Shown here: positions 27,284 to 36,950 of the stretch, in pieces | Layout: each line of letters opens with the position of its first letter | How positions within the stretch are numbered: the stretch's first letter is position 1 | Assembly: GCF_012102705.1 (NCBI RefSeq) | Contig: NZ_JAAVTA010000005.1 | Location: 1 to 64,000, forward strand | Direction of reading: 5' to 3' | DNA: 64,000 nt | Source: Haematospirillum sp. H1815 | GTDB lineage: Bacteria > Pseudomonadota > Alphaproteobacteria > Rhodospirillales > Rhodospirillaceae | The notes under the pieces: generated by a model | Database searches by the model: none | The model's input: the letters and a program-made list of their open reading frames with translations, nothing else | What the model was told of the DNA's origin: nothing | Program-made: the position numbers and the translations under genes

Positions 27284-29494
27284 ATGTCTCCCATAGCATC
27301 TCCCAAAACAGACCTGAAAATCATGCGGTTACGCGTAGGAGGTATGGACTGCCCGGGTTGCGCGGGAGAACTGGAACGGACGCTAACACGTATTCCGGAC
27401 GTTGAAGACGTAAAAGTCAGCTTCAGCAATGGGTCTGTTACCATTGCATGCCGAGAGGACACAGGCCCGTCCCTGTCAGACATCGAGGCAGAGATACGCA
27501 ATCTCGGGATGTTTGTTACGCTACAGGAACCTGGCACAGAGCCGCCGTCACACGGCTGGAAAAATAACCGGAACGTTCACCTTGTGGCTATAACCAGCGT
27601 ACTGGTCGGAACGGCTGCACTTGTGGGAACGATCGCCCCTGAATTGGCAGACAAGGCATGGACAATCGCGGCCGCACTCAGCCTCCTGCCCTTTGTTCGC
27701 CAAGCCTTTTCCCTTGCCGGGGCAGGCAATCCCTTCTCGGTTCAAATGCTGATGACAGTCGCTGCAACCGGTGCCCTTGTGATTGGTGCTGCCGGCGAAG
27801 CTGCAACCGTTGTGTTCCTGTTCTCGATTGGCGAGCTTCTGGAAGGACTGGCAGCCGACAGGGCAAGGCGCAGTATCCATGATCTGGTGGCCCTTATACC
27901 GCAGACTGCTATCATAGAAGAAGACGGCGCACACAAGACCGTCCAGGCCCATAGCCTTGTTCCAGGACAAATTGTCCTGGTCAGGACAGGTGACCGCGTT
28001 CCCGCAGATGGAATCATGTCCGACGAAGGATCGCTTTTTGACCAATCTCCCATTACCGGGGAGTCCATTCCTGTTATCCGCAAGCATAATGCAGATGTCT
28101 ATGCTGGCAGCATCAATGTCGGAAACCCTGTTCGTATACAGGTCGAAAAAACAGCGCAGAACACAACGATTGCCCAGATCGTCCAGCTGGTAGAAGAAGC
28201 ACGCAGTACCAAGGCTCCGTTCGCACGCCTTATTGATCGTTTCTCGGCACGTTACACACCAGCAGCCATGCTGCTGGCAGGCCTTGTTATCATAGTCCCG
28301 CCGCTTGCCTTTGGCGAAAGCTGGGAGACATGGATCTATCGCGGTCTGTCCCTGCTGTTGATTGCCTGCCCCTGCGCCTTGGTCCTTTCAACACCAGCCG
28401 CTGTCGCCGCCGGCATATCAACGGCTGCACGGCAGGGACTCCTGCTCAAGGGAGGAGCGGTTCTGGAAGCCATCGGTAAAACCCGTACGGTCGCCTTTGA
28501 CAAGACAGGAACCCTGACCTCCGGCACACCACAGATCACAGATATCATTCCTGTGCAGGAAAACAAGGAAAGCATTCTGCGCCTGGCTGCATCCCTTGAG
28601 ACCGGATCTTCTCATCCACTGGCTTCAGCCATCATCAACCAGGCAAAAGAAGAAAACCTGATCATACCGCAAAGCCGGAATATATCCGTGTTACCTGGGC
28701 ACGGCGTACAGGGCAACATTGAAGGACGACGCCTGATCATTGGGTCAGCCCATATGCCCTTGGAAGACAAAAGGATACCCCCAACCGTTCTGGACCAGAT
28801 TGCGGCACTGGAAGACCAGGGAAAAACAGTTGCCGTCCTTTATGGAGAGCAATCTGTCCTTGGGCTCATCGCTGCACGCGATGAGCCACGTCCCGATGCC
28901 GCATCAGCCATTAAATCATTAAAAGATGCCGGCATCCATGTTGTCATGCTCACGGGGGATAGCCACAAAACGGCATCAGTCATTGCCAAGGAACTGGAGA
29001 TCGAAGCAAAGGCCAACCTTCTTCCCGAAGACAAGCTGAGAACAATACGGGAGCTGGAAGGGAATGGTCCGGTTACCATGGTCGGCGACGGGATCAATGA
29101 TGCACCGGCCTTGGCTGTTGCCTCGGTTGGTGTTGCCATGGGAAGCGGAACCGATGTTGCTCTGGAAACTGCCGATGCCGCCCTGTTGGGAAATCGTGTT
29201 GGCGGTATCGTTGATCTCGTGACTCTCTCAAAGGCGACCATACGCAATATCTGGCAGAACATTGCCCTTGCCCTTGGCCTGAAGACTCTCTTCCTGGTCG
29301 GGGCAGTAACCGGTACAACAACGTTGTGGATGGCCGTCTTTGCCGATACCGGCGCAACGATCCTGGTCACACTGAATGCACTGCGACTGCTTGGATTCCA
29401 AACTGTCTGGAATGAAAGCCAAAGAGCCGGCGAGAACCAACCCCATCATCACCACAAACAGAACCAGGTAGCTTCTGCCTGGAAGCCAGGTTAA
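27284..29494 (+). CDS. Heavy-metal P1B-type ATPase (Zn/Cd/Pb exporter)
   Basis: A 736-residue metal-exporting ATPase. An N-terminal heavy-metal-binding domain carries GMDCPGC (about 14-20). The membrane metal site CPC is in IACPCAL at residues 360-366, the phosphorylated aspartate is D406 in DKTGTLT, and the hinge is GDGINDAPALA. The SEHPL-type motif reads GSSHPLAS. CPC with a single DCPGC domain and a membrane tail is typical of ZntA/CadA exporters of zinc, cadmium and lead rather than copper. ATG 27284 follows AAGGA by eight bases. The upstream promoter has MerR-type spacing, consistent with induction by metal. Histidines near the C terminus (PHHHHKQ) may bind metal. Confidence 0.92.
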   Translation: MSPIASPKTDLKIMRLRVGGMDCPGCAGELERTLTRIPDVEDVKVSFSNGSVTIACREDTGPSLSDIEAEIRNLGMFVTLQEPGTEPPSHGWKNNRNVHLVAITSVLVGTAALVGTIAPELADKAWTIAAALSLLPFVRQAFSLAGAGNPFSVQMLMTVAATGALVIGAAGEAATVVFLFSIGELLEGLAADRARRSIHDLVALIPQTAIIEEDGAHKTVQAHSLVPGQIVLVRTGDRVPADGIMSDEGSLFDQSPITGESIPVIRKHNADVYAGSINVGNPVRIQVEKTAQNTTIAQIVQLVEEARSTKAPFARLIDRFSARYTPAAMLLAGLVIIVPPLAFGESWETWIYRGLSLLLIACPCALVLSTPAAVAAGISTAARQGLLLKGGAVLEAIGKTRTVAFDKTGTLTSGTPQITDIIPVQENKESILRLAASLETGSSHPLASAIINQAKEENLIIPQSRNISVLPGHGVQGNIEGRRLIIGSAHMPLEDKRIPPTVLDQIAALEDQGKTVAVLYGEQSVLGLIAARDEPRPDAASAIKSLKDAGIHVVMLTGDSHKTASVIAKELEIEAKANLLPEDKLRTIRELEGNGPVTMVGDGINDAPALAVASVGVAMGSGTDVALETADAALLGNRVGGIVDLVTLSKATIRNIWQNIALALGLKTLFLVGAVTGTTTLWMAVFADTGATILVTLNALRLLGFQTVWNESQRAGENQPHHHHKQNQVASAWKPG

Positions 29495-29531
29495 CGTGGA
29501 GAGGGGTGGATCATGATCCAAGGGGCGCCGC

Positions 29532-30098
29532 ATGTTGAGAAAATTATGTTCAGCCATACTGGGGCTGTTTCTGGGAAGCGGAAACGCCATGGCCGGGCAG
29601 GGCAGTGCCTGGGATTATACCTTCACTTCGATTGATGGAATCCCAATGCCACTGCGGGCCTATGCGAGCCGTGTCGTTCTGGTTGTCAACACGGCATCTC
29701 GCTGCGGATTCACACCCCAATACGAAGGCCTGGAGAAGCTCTGGAATACGTACAAGGACCGTGGCAAAGGACTAGTGGTCATTGGCGTGCCATCCAATGA
29801 TTTTGGGGAACAAGAGCCGGGCAGTAACCCTGAAATCAAGACCTTCTGTGAAACGACCTTCAACGTTTCGTTTCCACTGACAGAACGGGCTGTTGTCAGC
29901 GGTGATCACGCCCATCCGTTCTATCAGTGGGCTGCTCAACAAACCGGAGCAGCGGGAATCCCGCGCTGGAATTTCCATAAATATCTGATTGGTCCGGACG
30001 GACGCCTGCTGGACTGGTTTTTGCCAACCACAAAGCCGGATGATCCCAAAATTACCGGCGCCATAGAAATGGCCTTGGACAACGCAGATCGAAATTAA
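29532..30098 (+). CDS. Glutathione peroxidase-like protein, exported
   Basis: A 188-residue thiol peroxidase of the glutathione peroxidase family. Residues 1-21 are a signal peptide (LCSAILGLFLGSGNAMA), so it acts in the periplasm. The catalytic cysteine is in VVNTASRCGFTPQYEGLEKLW, where animal enzymes have selenocysteine; the Gln and Trp partners appear in GVPSNDFGEQEPG and RWNFHKYLIGPDG. It probably reduces peroxides with thioredoxin-like partners. It lies 41 bases ahead of the nfrB-like gene and could be in the same transcript. Confidence 0.9.
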   Translation: MLRKLCSAILGLFLGSGNAMAGQGSAWDYTFTSIDGIPMPLRAYASRVVLVVNTASRCGFTPQYEGLEKLWNTYKDRGKGLVVIGVPSNDFGEQEPGSNPEIKTFCETTFNVSFPLTERAVVSGDHAHPFYQWAAQQTGAAGIPRWNFHKYLIGPDGRLLDWFLPTTKPDDPKITGAIEMALDNADRN

Positions 30099-30139
30099 AG
30101 CACCACGCGGGAGCATGACAGTAAAGCAGGCCGCATCAC

Positions 30140-32413
30140 ATGCCCATGACCGACTTGTCAGCCGCCGTCCTCCTGCTCACGGAGCTGGGCTTTATCTTCG
30201 TGATGCTGGTCTATATGGGCTCCAATCTTGATGACCTGGTCATTGACATTATCTTCTTCGGGCGCTGGATCTACAAAAGCCTGTTTGTCTTCCGGCGTTC
30301 CAAGCCAATGGCCATAGAGGTCCTGCACCGTGCGCAGCAACAGCCTGTGGCTTTGATGTTCCCGTCGTGGCAGGAATCCGGAATTATTTACTCCTCACTC
30401 AGTAACATGTTCCGCACGCTGGACTATTCAAACTTCCATGTTTTCGTCGGAACCTATCCCAATGATCCGGATACCGGGAAAGAGGTTGAAAAGCTGTGCT
30501 CTACACTGGGGAATGTCCATCACATCATCACCCCATTGCCAGGACCAACCTGCAAGGCCGATTGCCTGAACTGGATTGTCAAAGGAATCACAGAATACGA
30601 GCAAGCCAACGGAATGCGCTTCGAGGTTATCGTCATGCAGGATGCAGAAGACATCGTGCATCCGCTCAGCCTGAAGCTTTTCAACTTCCTGATCCCGCGC
30701 TTTGACCTGGTACAAACACCGGTCATCTCTCTGGAACGTCCGTGGCATGATCTGACTGGCGGTCACTACATGGACGAGTTCGCCGAGCTTCACAGCAAAG
30801 AAATTATTGTCCGTGAATTCCTGGCCGGGGTTGTTCCGGGGGCAGGGGTGGGAACAGCCTACTCCCGACGGGCCCTGGATGCCGCACGGACAGAACAAGG
30901 AGAGGTGTTCAACACCGGCACGTTAACCGAAGATTACGAATTCTCGCTCCGCCTCAAAAAAGCAGGCATGAAGCAGATTTTTGCACGCGTGCCTTTTGTC
31001 CGTACCGTATCACGAAAACAATGGCTGACCGGGAAAGAACAGCTGGTCACAATCGTTGACTACATCTGTACACGTGAATACTTCCCCAATGCCTTCTGGG
31101 CGGCCGTACGCCAGAAAAGCCGCTGGACAATCGGCATTGCCTTGCAGGGATGGCGTAACTTCGGGTGGGATGGATCCTTGGCAATCCGCTATCTCCTGAT
31201 GCGGGACCGGAAAATGGTGGTGCTGAGCCACGCCGCTCCGTTCGGGATCTTTGTTGTGCTGGCGCATCTTGGCATTGTTCTGTGGACATGGTTGATGAAA
31301 GACAGTTACCAGCCGGCCCCCATCCTGCCTGATGACAGTCCATTCTGGCTTGTTGTGTGGATCAACCAGGTTCTGCTGGCCTATCGCCTTTTCCAGCGCC
31401 ACTACTGGACACACAAATACTATGGATGGTCTGCCATCCCCATGGTTATCCCGCGCTACTTGTGGGCTATCGCCATAAATTATTGTGCCGTAATACGGGC
31501 CCTGCGCATGTTCGGTCACCACCTGCGTACAGGTGAAAAGATCGGCTGGGACAAAACATCGCATGAATACCCTGATGAGGCACACCTGAAGCTTTATCGG
31601 CGCCGGATAGGCGATCTGATGATCGAGCGCCAGTTCATTACCCCCGCCCAACTGGAACAAGCCTTGGCCATGCAGAAGGAAAAAGGGGGTACCATCGGCA
31701 ATATCCTGATGGAAATGGGTCTGGTGAACCAAGACCAGTTTCTGGAAGTTCTTGGCATGCAGGTCAGGCTGGAGGTGCGCGCCATCGATCCATTCAGCGT
31801 ACCCGATACCATTTTGCAGCGTTTCCCGGCTTCTCTGGCCAAACAGTTCAGCATGTTCCCCGTTGGCTTGTCCGCATCAGGGAACCTTATGGTAGCCGCC
31901 CTGTCCGTTCCCACGCAGGAACAGGTTGAAACGGTTGAAACCGCAATTGGCGGGCGCGCCGAATTCTGTTTGGCTGTATCCAGCGAGATCCTGTTTGCCA
32001 TTCATAGGCGCTATGGCGGTATCCCGGAAGACGCTGGGAAGGGCAAGGGAGGGTCGGGGCCACCGCTGGGGCAACGCTTGGTCGAGGCGGGCGTTATCAC
32101 AGCTGAAATGCTGGCCGGTGCCCTGCGTGAACAAAGACGCTCCTATAAACCAATGGGGCAGATCCTTCTGGATCTGGATCTGCTTCCCTCACAAGCCGCA
32201 CTGGATGATGCTGTCAAGAAAGCAGCAGCCGCGGGTGTTCCTTTGGGGCGATGGCTGGCAGAAAACAATATCTGCTCCACTGATGACGTAGAGAAGGCGT
32301 TTGCCTTGTCCAAGAAAAGCGAGCGACCTGTCGGGATCATTCTGGTTGAGCAGGGGCATATCTCGGAACAAACGCTGACAGACTTCCAGAACCAGGGCAA
32401 CAGGCCGGCATGA
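30140..32413 (+). CDS. nfrB: NfrB-like glycosyltransferase with c-di-GMP-binding MshEN repeats
   Basis: A 757-residue inner-membrane glycosyltransferase. A GT2 domain spans about 60-340: DAED at 168-171, TED at 263-265 and QxxRW at 325-329. Membrane helices flank it (about 10-45 and 370-470). The C-terminal part has MshEN-type repeats of the pattern RLGxxLxxxGxI: RRIGDLMIERQFIT at about 487, PLGQRLVEAGVIT and PLGRWLAENNICS further on. In E. coli NfrB, this domain binds c-di-GMP and the enzyme makes the secreted glycan that phage N4 uses as receptor. The four-gene context (nfrA, ybcH and wecB homologues) supports the same pathway here. The stop overlaps the next start by four bases. Confidence 0.88.
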   Translation: MPMTDLSAAVLLLTELGFIFVMLVYMGSNLDDLVIDIIFFGRWIYKSLFVFRRSKPMAIEVLHRAQQQPVALMFPSWQESGIIYSSLSNMFRTLDYSNFHVFVGTYPNDPDTGKEVEKLCSTLGNVHHIITPLPGPTCKADCLNWIVKGITEYEQANGMRFEVIVMQDAEDIVHPLSLKLFNFLIPRFDLVQTPVISLERPWHDLTGGHYMDEFAELHSKEIIVREFLAGVVPGAGVGTAYSRRALDAARTEQGEVFNTGTLTEDYEFSLRLKKAGMKQIFARVPFVRTVSRKQWLTGKEQLVTIVDYICTREYFPNAFWAAVRQKSRWTIGIALQGWRNFGWDGSLAIRYLLMRDRKMVVLSHAAPFGIFVVLAHLGIVLWTWLMKDSYQPAPILPDDSPFWLVVWINQVLLAYRLFQRHYWTHKYYGWSAIPMVIPRYLWAIAINYCAVIRALRMFGHHLRTGEKIGWDKTSHEYPDEAHLKLYRRRIGDLMIERQFITPAQLEQALAMQKEKGGTIGNILMEMGLVNQDQFLEVLGMQVRLEVRAIDPFSVPDTILQRFPASLAKQFSMFPVGLSASGNLMVAALSVPTQEQVETVETAIGGRAEFCLAVSSEILFAIHRRYGGIPEDAGKGKGGSGPPLGQRLVEAGVITAEMLAGALREQRRSYKPMGQILLDLDLLPSQAALDDAVKKAAAAGVPLGRWLAENNICSTDDVEKAFALSKKSERPVGIILVEQGHISEQTLTDFQNQGNRPA

Positions 32414-35400
32414 TAACGCAAGGACACATACCGGGCTGGATTCTGGCCAGCATGATCGGCAGCAGCCTGCTGTATGGATCATGCGCTCAAGCTCAGCAGG
32501 TACCAACAGCCGAGAAGCGGCTAATACAAATGCTTCCGGAACAAAACTTCATAGAGCGTGAATGGCTGCGACACAGGACCTTCCCGTACGAAGAAAGGGC
32601 GCGGACCCTGATCCAGGGCAATCGCAAGGAGGAAGCCCTGCAGGAGCTTGAAAAAGGACTGACCCTTATCCCGGAAGCCCACGTCATGCGCTGGCGTGCG
32701 ACTGTCCTGGCTGCAGAGCTACAGAAACCAGCCGATGTTCTGCGGCTGAGTGCACCGTTGACGGAAGTCGCTCCTGATTTCAGCCTGCTACGTTTGTTTC
32801 GCGCAACAGCCCTGCAAACCTTGGGGCACCGTGAAGAAGCCGCCACAGAACTGACACAGGCCATGGGAAGCGCCACGCTAAGTGTGGATGAACAACTGCG
32901 TGCCCTGGAGCTACAAACGCGCACGGCGCCAAACAGCGCCGGACTACAAAAGGCAATGGATGATCTGAAAGCACTCTCGCATAAAAGAGCATTGACCCCA
33001 CAGGAGCAATTGGCAGCAGCCCGGATCCTGGTTCTGGCCAAACGCGACCGGGAAGCAGCCGAACGCTTGCTCCAGCTGACCCGGGAACAGGACATAGACC
33101 AGTCCATAGGGGATGCCGCAGCCGTAGACCTTGGCTTTCTCCTGCTACGACAGGACAAGCCAGAGGAAGCCTACGCGCTTGTCTGGCCAAGACGGGAGCG
33201 CCTTGGGTATTCCCCCGCTGTCCTTGGCCTTTTGGCGGAAGCTGCCAGCCGCAGCGGCCACCATGAACAAGCCATTGAACTGTACAAACCACTTCGGAAC
33301 AGCAGTAATCCATCTGACTTGCAAGTATTGGCTGATCTCCTGGCCCGGGGTGGCCTTCGGGAAGAAGCGGCACAGACCCTTGAAGCTGTAGCAGGACTTC
33401 GCCTTGGGACAGCAGACCGGGCCCTGTCACTGAAACGGGCAGCCTTCATCCGTCTGGATGCCGGACAAGAAGAACAAGCGCTGGAACTCTTTATCAAGGC
33501 GCTGGAGCTGGACCAAAGCCCGGATACACTGAATTCTGTGGTTCTGACCGCGATCTCGTCCAAGCGTATCAAGGATGCCAGCCTGGTACTGCAGCGGGTC
33601 GAACAGGAACAAAACCTTCAGGCCCCGAACCGAGCTGATGTCATCTACGCACACCGCCTGTCCCTGTGTGCAGCACAGCTTGAACAGAATACCCCGGAAG
33701 AGTCCGTGCGCTGTCTGGAGGAACTCCGGCACACCATCGGTGATACGCCCGCACTTCTGCAGCTTCTAGCGGAAGCGCAAAGACGGGCAGGGGAGACCAC
33801 TGCACGTACAAAGACACTCGAAACCTTGGCACAGCTGCAATCTGACAAGGACACGCTGGTCTCGCTGGCCGATGCACGGTGGGCCGAGGGCAATATCCGC
33901 GGATCAGCCGAGGCGCTGGAGCAGGCCGCCCATCTGGATCATGAAGCCGCCGCAAGAACAGCTATCGAAGCGCTTGTTCGCTGGAAAGGGGCACAGGAAT
34001 GGTCGTCGGTAGAGCGTGTTGCGCGCCGCATCCTGGACAAACCTAGCCCGGAAAATGAAGCTGTACGCCAAGCCCTGACAGCCTTGGCTGAAAGCGGAAC
34101 CGCCACACAAAAGAACCAGCAACGCAAGAAAGCATTGCAGGACCTGTACCATCGCGGACTGATCTCTGTTGATCAACGACTGGATCTTGCCTTCGTCCTT
34201 CTGGAAGACAAGGAAACGAAGGAAGCCGTCCGGCTGATGTGGGAAACATTGCAGCACGAACAAAGCCCCAGGGTTCATGTTCTTCTGGCAACAGCACTGG
34301 ACAGGGCAAAACGCAAGGGACCTGCTGCTGATTTCTACGAAAGAGCCCTGCGGGATTATTCTGGACCCCGCAGCCTGTCGGCCGGAACAAGAAACCTAGT
34401 CAACGCGTCGCTGGGCTACCTATACTACGATACGGGACGACCGGACTTGGCCGCCCGCCACTGGAAACAGGCCTTGTCGGGGCAGCACGATCCCGTTCTA
34501 CAATTACGGCTTGCACAAGCCCTTTTAGGGGCAGGGAAGGCTGAAAGTGCCCTGCAACAGATTGGTAGCCTTGAAGCCTCAAAATTACCCGATGACCTGA
34601 AACCCGTGCATCTGGAAACGTGGGCAAGGGCGCTGGCCGCAGCCGGTCGGGACCAGGAAGCCATACAGGTATACCAGACCCTGAACACAACCAATCCAAC
34701 CAGCGGCCGACGTCTGGAGCAAGCCGTAGTCGAACGACGGCAGGGCCAGCTGGAACAGGCCTTTCACACCTTGGAATCAGCGTATCAAGTCACCCCGGAC
34801 AACGAAGCCCTGGGGCTGGCCTATGCCTATGCGGCCCGTGACATGGGCGATCACGAACGGGCAGAGCCCTTGCTCAGCCACATTACGGGTGCGAACCCGG
34901 ACCAGCTCTCCGCGCGGGAGGATCTGGGTTATACCCGTGCAGCCCTTGGTGATACCCAAGGCGCGCAAGATGCTTTTTCCGACGTTATAGAGGATGAGCG
35001 CCTGTATGCAGCCATGCGCCAATACACACCCGTTCAGAACCGCGCCCACATTTGGGGGCTAAGGCGGCAAAACAGCATTCTGAACGATAATCTGGCGTTA
35101 CAGGGCTATACTACGGTCTGCCCGCAGGCCAGCTCATGCCGACGCACAACCAGCCCGGTCGGCGATGCCCTGAACGAGGCACAAGGCGGCGTAGAACTGG
35201 CATGGAGACCTCCCTCTGTTGGCTATCGCGACGGACGCACCCTTGCCATCACCGGACGCCTGTTCTGGGGGACCATCAATGGTGCATCTCCCGTGCCTGA
35301 TAAACACACCACACAGGCTGGGGCTGGCCTGCGCTGGAAACCCCTGCGCGAGCATGACTTCAACCTGGCGGCTGAACGCCTGTTTTCCATCGGATCCAAA

Positions 35401-35826
35401 ACAGAAGACAACACGCTGGTTCGTGTAAGCTATGGCCTGAGCAGCAGCATGGACATACCACCCGATGAACCCGCCTGGACACCATATTACAGCTTTTATG
35501 TGGATGCCGGACGATTTCTTGAGAAATCAAAGGCTCGGCTTGTCAGTAGCGAACTCCGGCTGGGAGGGAAATGGCGCATGGGCACACCCTATATAGCAGC
35601 ACCGTTTGCCCTGATCGGAGGATCCCACACCGGGACCAGCACACTGGACGACACCATTGCCCGCGGTGGTATCGGGCTGCACTGGCGCCTGTGGTACAAC
35701 GAATCTGCAAGCCATGCGCATCAGTCCTATATCGATGTCACACCACGCCTGACCCGTGACATAACAAAAGACGGGCAGGGAGACAGGCAAACACGTTTCA
35801 TTGTCTCCGTTCTGGCACGGTTTTAG
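32410..35826 (+). CDS. nfrA: NfrA-like outer-membrane TPR protein
   Basis: A 1138-residue protein with a signal peptide (WILASMIGSSLLYGS, cleavage near AQA-QQV). Residues about 60-880 are TPR-like helical repeats, longer than in E. coli NfrA (about 990 residues in all). The C-terminal 200 residues carry NfrA-type beta strands (AAERLFSIGSKTEDNTLVRV) and end in a terminal phenylalanine (VSVLARF), as in outer-membrane barrels. NfrA exports the glycan made by NfrB and is the N4 receptor component. The ATG overlaps the nfrB stop (ATGA); the next gene starts two bases after its stop. Confidence 0.87.
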   Translation: MITQGHIPGWILASMIGSSLLYGSCAQAQQVPTAEKRLIQMLPEQNFIEREWLRHRTFPYEERARTLIQGNRKEEALQELEKGLTLIPEAHVMRWRATVLAAELQKPADVLRLSAPLTEVAPDFSLLRLFRATALQTLGHREEAATELTQAMGSATLSVDEQLRALELQTRTAPNSAGLQKAMDDLKALSHKRALTPQEQLAAARILVLAKRDREAAERLLQLTREQDIDQSIGDAAAVDLGFLLLRQDKPEEAYALVWPRRERLGYSPAVLGLLAEAASRSGHHEQAIELYKPLRNSSNPSDLQVLADLLARGGLREEAAQTLEAVAGLRLGTADRALSLKRAAFIRLDAGQEEQALELFIKALELDQSPDTLNSVVLTAISSKRIKDASLVLQRVEQEQNLQAPNRADVIYAHRLSLCAAQLEQNTPEESVRCLEELRHTIGDTPALLQLLAEAQRRAGETTARTKTLETLAQLQSDKDTLVSLADARWAEGNIRGSAEALEQAAHLDHEAAARTAIEALVRWKGAQEWSSVERVARRILDKPSPENEAVRQALTALAESGTATQKNQQRKKALQDLYHRGLISVDQRLDLAFVLLEDKETKEAVRLMWETLQHEQSPRVHVLLATALDRAKRKGPAADFYERALRDYSGPRSLSAGTRNLVNASLGYLYYDTGRPDLAARHWKQALSGQHDPVLQLRLAQALLGAGKAESALQQIGSLEASKLPDDLKPVHLETWARALAAAGRDQEAIQVYQTLNTTNPTSGRRLEQAVVERRQGQLEQAFHTLESAYQVTPDNEALGLAYAYAARDMGDHERAEPLLSHITGANPDQLSAREDLGYTRAALGDTQGAQDAFSDVIEDERLYAAMRQYTPVQNRAHIWGLRRQNSILNDNLALQGYTTVCPQASSCRRTTSPVGDALNEAQGGVELAWRPPSVGYRDGRTLAITGRLFWGTINGASPVPDKHTTQAGAGLRWKPLREHDFNLAAERLFSIGSKTEDNTLVRVSYGLSSSMDIPPDEPAWTPYYSFYVDAGRFLEKSKARLVSSELRLGGKWRMGTPYIAAPFALIGGSHTGTSTLDDTIARGGIGLHWRLWYNESASHAHQSYIDVTPRLTRDITKDGQGDRQTRFIVSVLARF

Positions 35827-35828
35827 AG

Positions 35829-36944
35829 ATGCATAAACGCCTTGTCATCTTTGTGCTATGGATGGTCCTGGGGATAGGCTATGCCCATGCTGTCTGCGGG
35901 CCAGCAGGAGCCCCGGATGCCACCTTCTACCAGCCACTGGCCATCCACGGTAACCGTAGCCCGGAAGACTGGGATGCCTTTGGGCGGTCCCTTAAACAGA
36001 TCGGTATTCAGACCATCTACGTACAGTGGTCCATCCTGAACAGCATTGCCTTGTTTCCCCTGTCAGACGCCGTCGGGAAAGAAATGTATGCGAGACATAT
36101 CAGTCCGCTACCAAACCCGCCCTTGCCGAGTCTGCTGGCCATGGCCGAAAGGAATGGAATTGGCCTATGGATAGGCCTGGATCTTGATCCGTCCTTCTTT
36201 CAGGTTCACGAGCGAAATCCGGATCTGTTGCGGGTCTACTTCCTGCGTCGGGAACTGGCTCTGGAAGCTCTTCTGCCAGATCTGGGGAAACTGATTGCAA
36301 CCAGTCCAGCTCTGCGGGGCTGGTATATTACGGATGAGCTTGACGACCTGCATTGGCAAGATACAACGCGCCGGGCTTTACTTACGGAACACTTGGCCAA
36401 GGTTACCGGTCTCCTATCCGGAATCACAGAGCACCCTGTACCCGTAGCCATATCGGGGTTCTCAAATGGTCGAACCAGTCCATCTGTGCTGGCTGAATTC
36501 TGGGATACTGTTCTGACAAAAAGCCACATCGATCGCCTTTTGTTTCAGGACAGCATCGGGGCCGGCAAACTTAGCGTGCAGGAAAGTACCCTTTACCGCG
36601 ACGCCCTAGCCAAGAAACTGGGTCAAAAGGTTCATATGGTTGTGGAGGCTTTTTCTGTACAGCAGCAAAATCAGGATGGAAGCCAGTTCGTCGGCATTCC
36701 GGCCTCCACGACAGAAATGCACGAGAGGCTGCGCCTTGCCATGGGGGCCGTCATGGCAAGGCCCGTCCTGTTCAGCGCACCGGAGTATCTTCTGCCATCC
36801 AGAGCAGAAGAAATGAGTCAATCCGGGAATATATCAACGGCAGATCGTGACCGCCGCACCAAGGCGCTATACGATCTTCAGGCCAAGGTCGCACAGCAAT
36901 GCGTGACTAGCCTGCCCGGCATACAGGGTGTGAACAGCAGATGA
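35829..36944 (+). CDS. YbcH-like periplasmic glycoside hydrolase-type protein (DUF4434)
   Basis: A 371-residue protein with a signal peptide (LVIFVLWMVLGIGYAHA, then VCGPAG). The body resembles a TIM-barrel hydrolase of the DUF4434 group: TFYQPLAIHGNRSPEDWDAF, IQTIYVQWS, GLWIGLDLDPSFF, and GWYITDELDD, where the Glu-Leu-Asp segment could supply catalytic acids. In E. coli the third gene of the nfr locus, ybcH, encodes a protein of this group. A role in trimming or releasing the glycan is inference from neighbours. Confidence 0.75.
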   Translation: MHKRLVIFVLWMVLGIGYAHAVCGPAGAPDATFYQPLAIHGNRSPEDWDAFGRSLKQIGIQTIYVQWSILNSIALFPLSDAVGKEMYARHISPLPNPPLPSLLAMAERNGIGLWIGLDLDPSFFQVHERNPDLLRVYFLRRELALEALLPDLGKLIATSPALRGWYITDELDDLHWQDTTRRALLTEHLAKVTGLLSGITEHPVPVAISGFSNGRTSPSVLAEFWDTVLTKSHIDRLLFQDSIGAGKLSVQESTLYRDALAKKLGQKVHMVVEAFSVQQQNQDGSQFVGIPASTTEMHERLRLAMGAVMARPVLFSAPEYLLPSRAEEMSQSGNISTADRDRRTKALYDLQAKVAQQCVTSLPGIQGVNSR

Positions 36945-36950
36945 GTCTGC

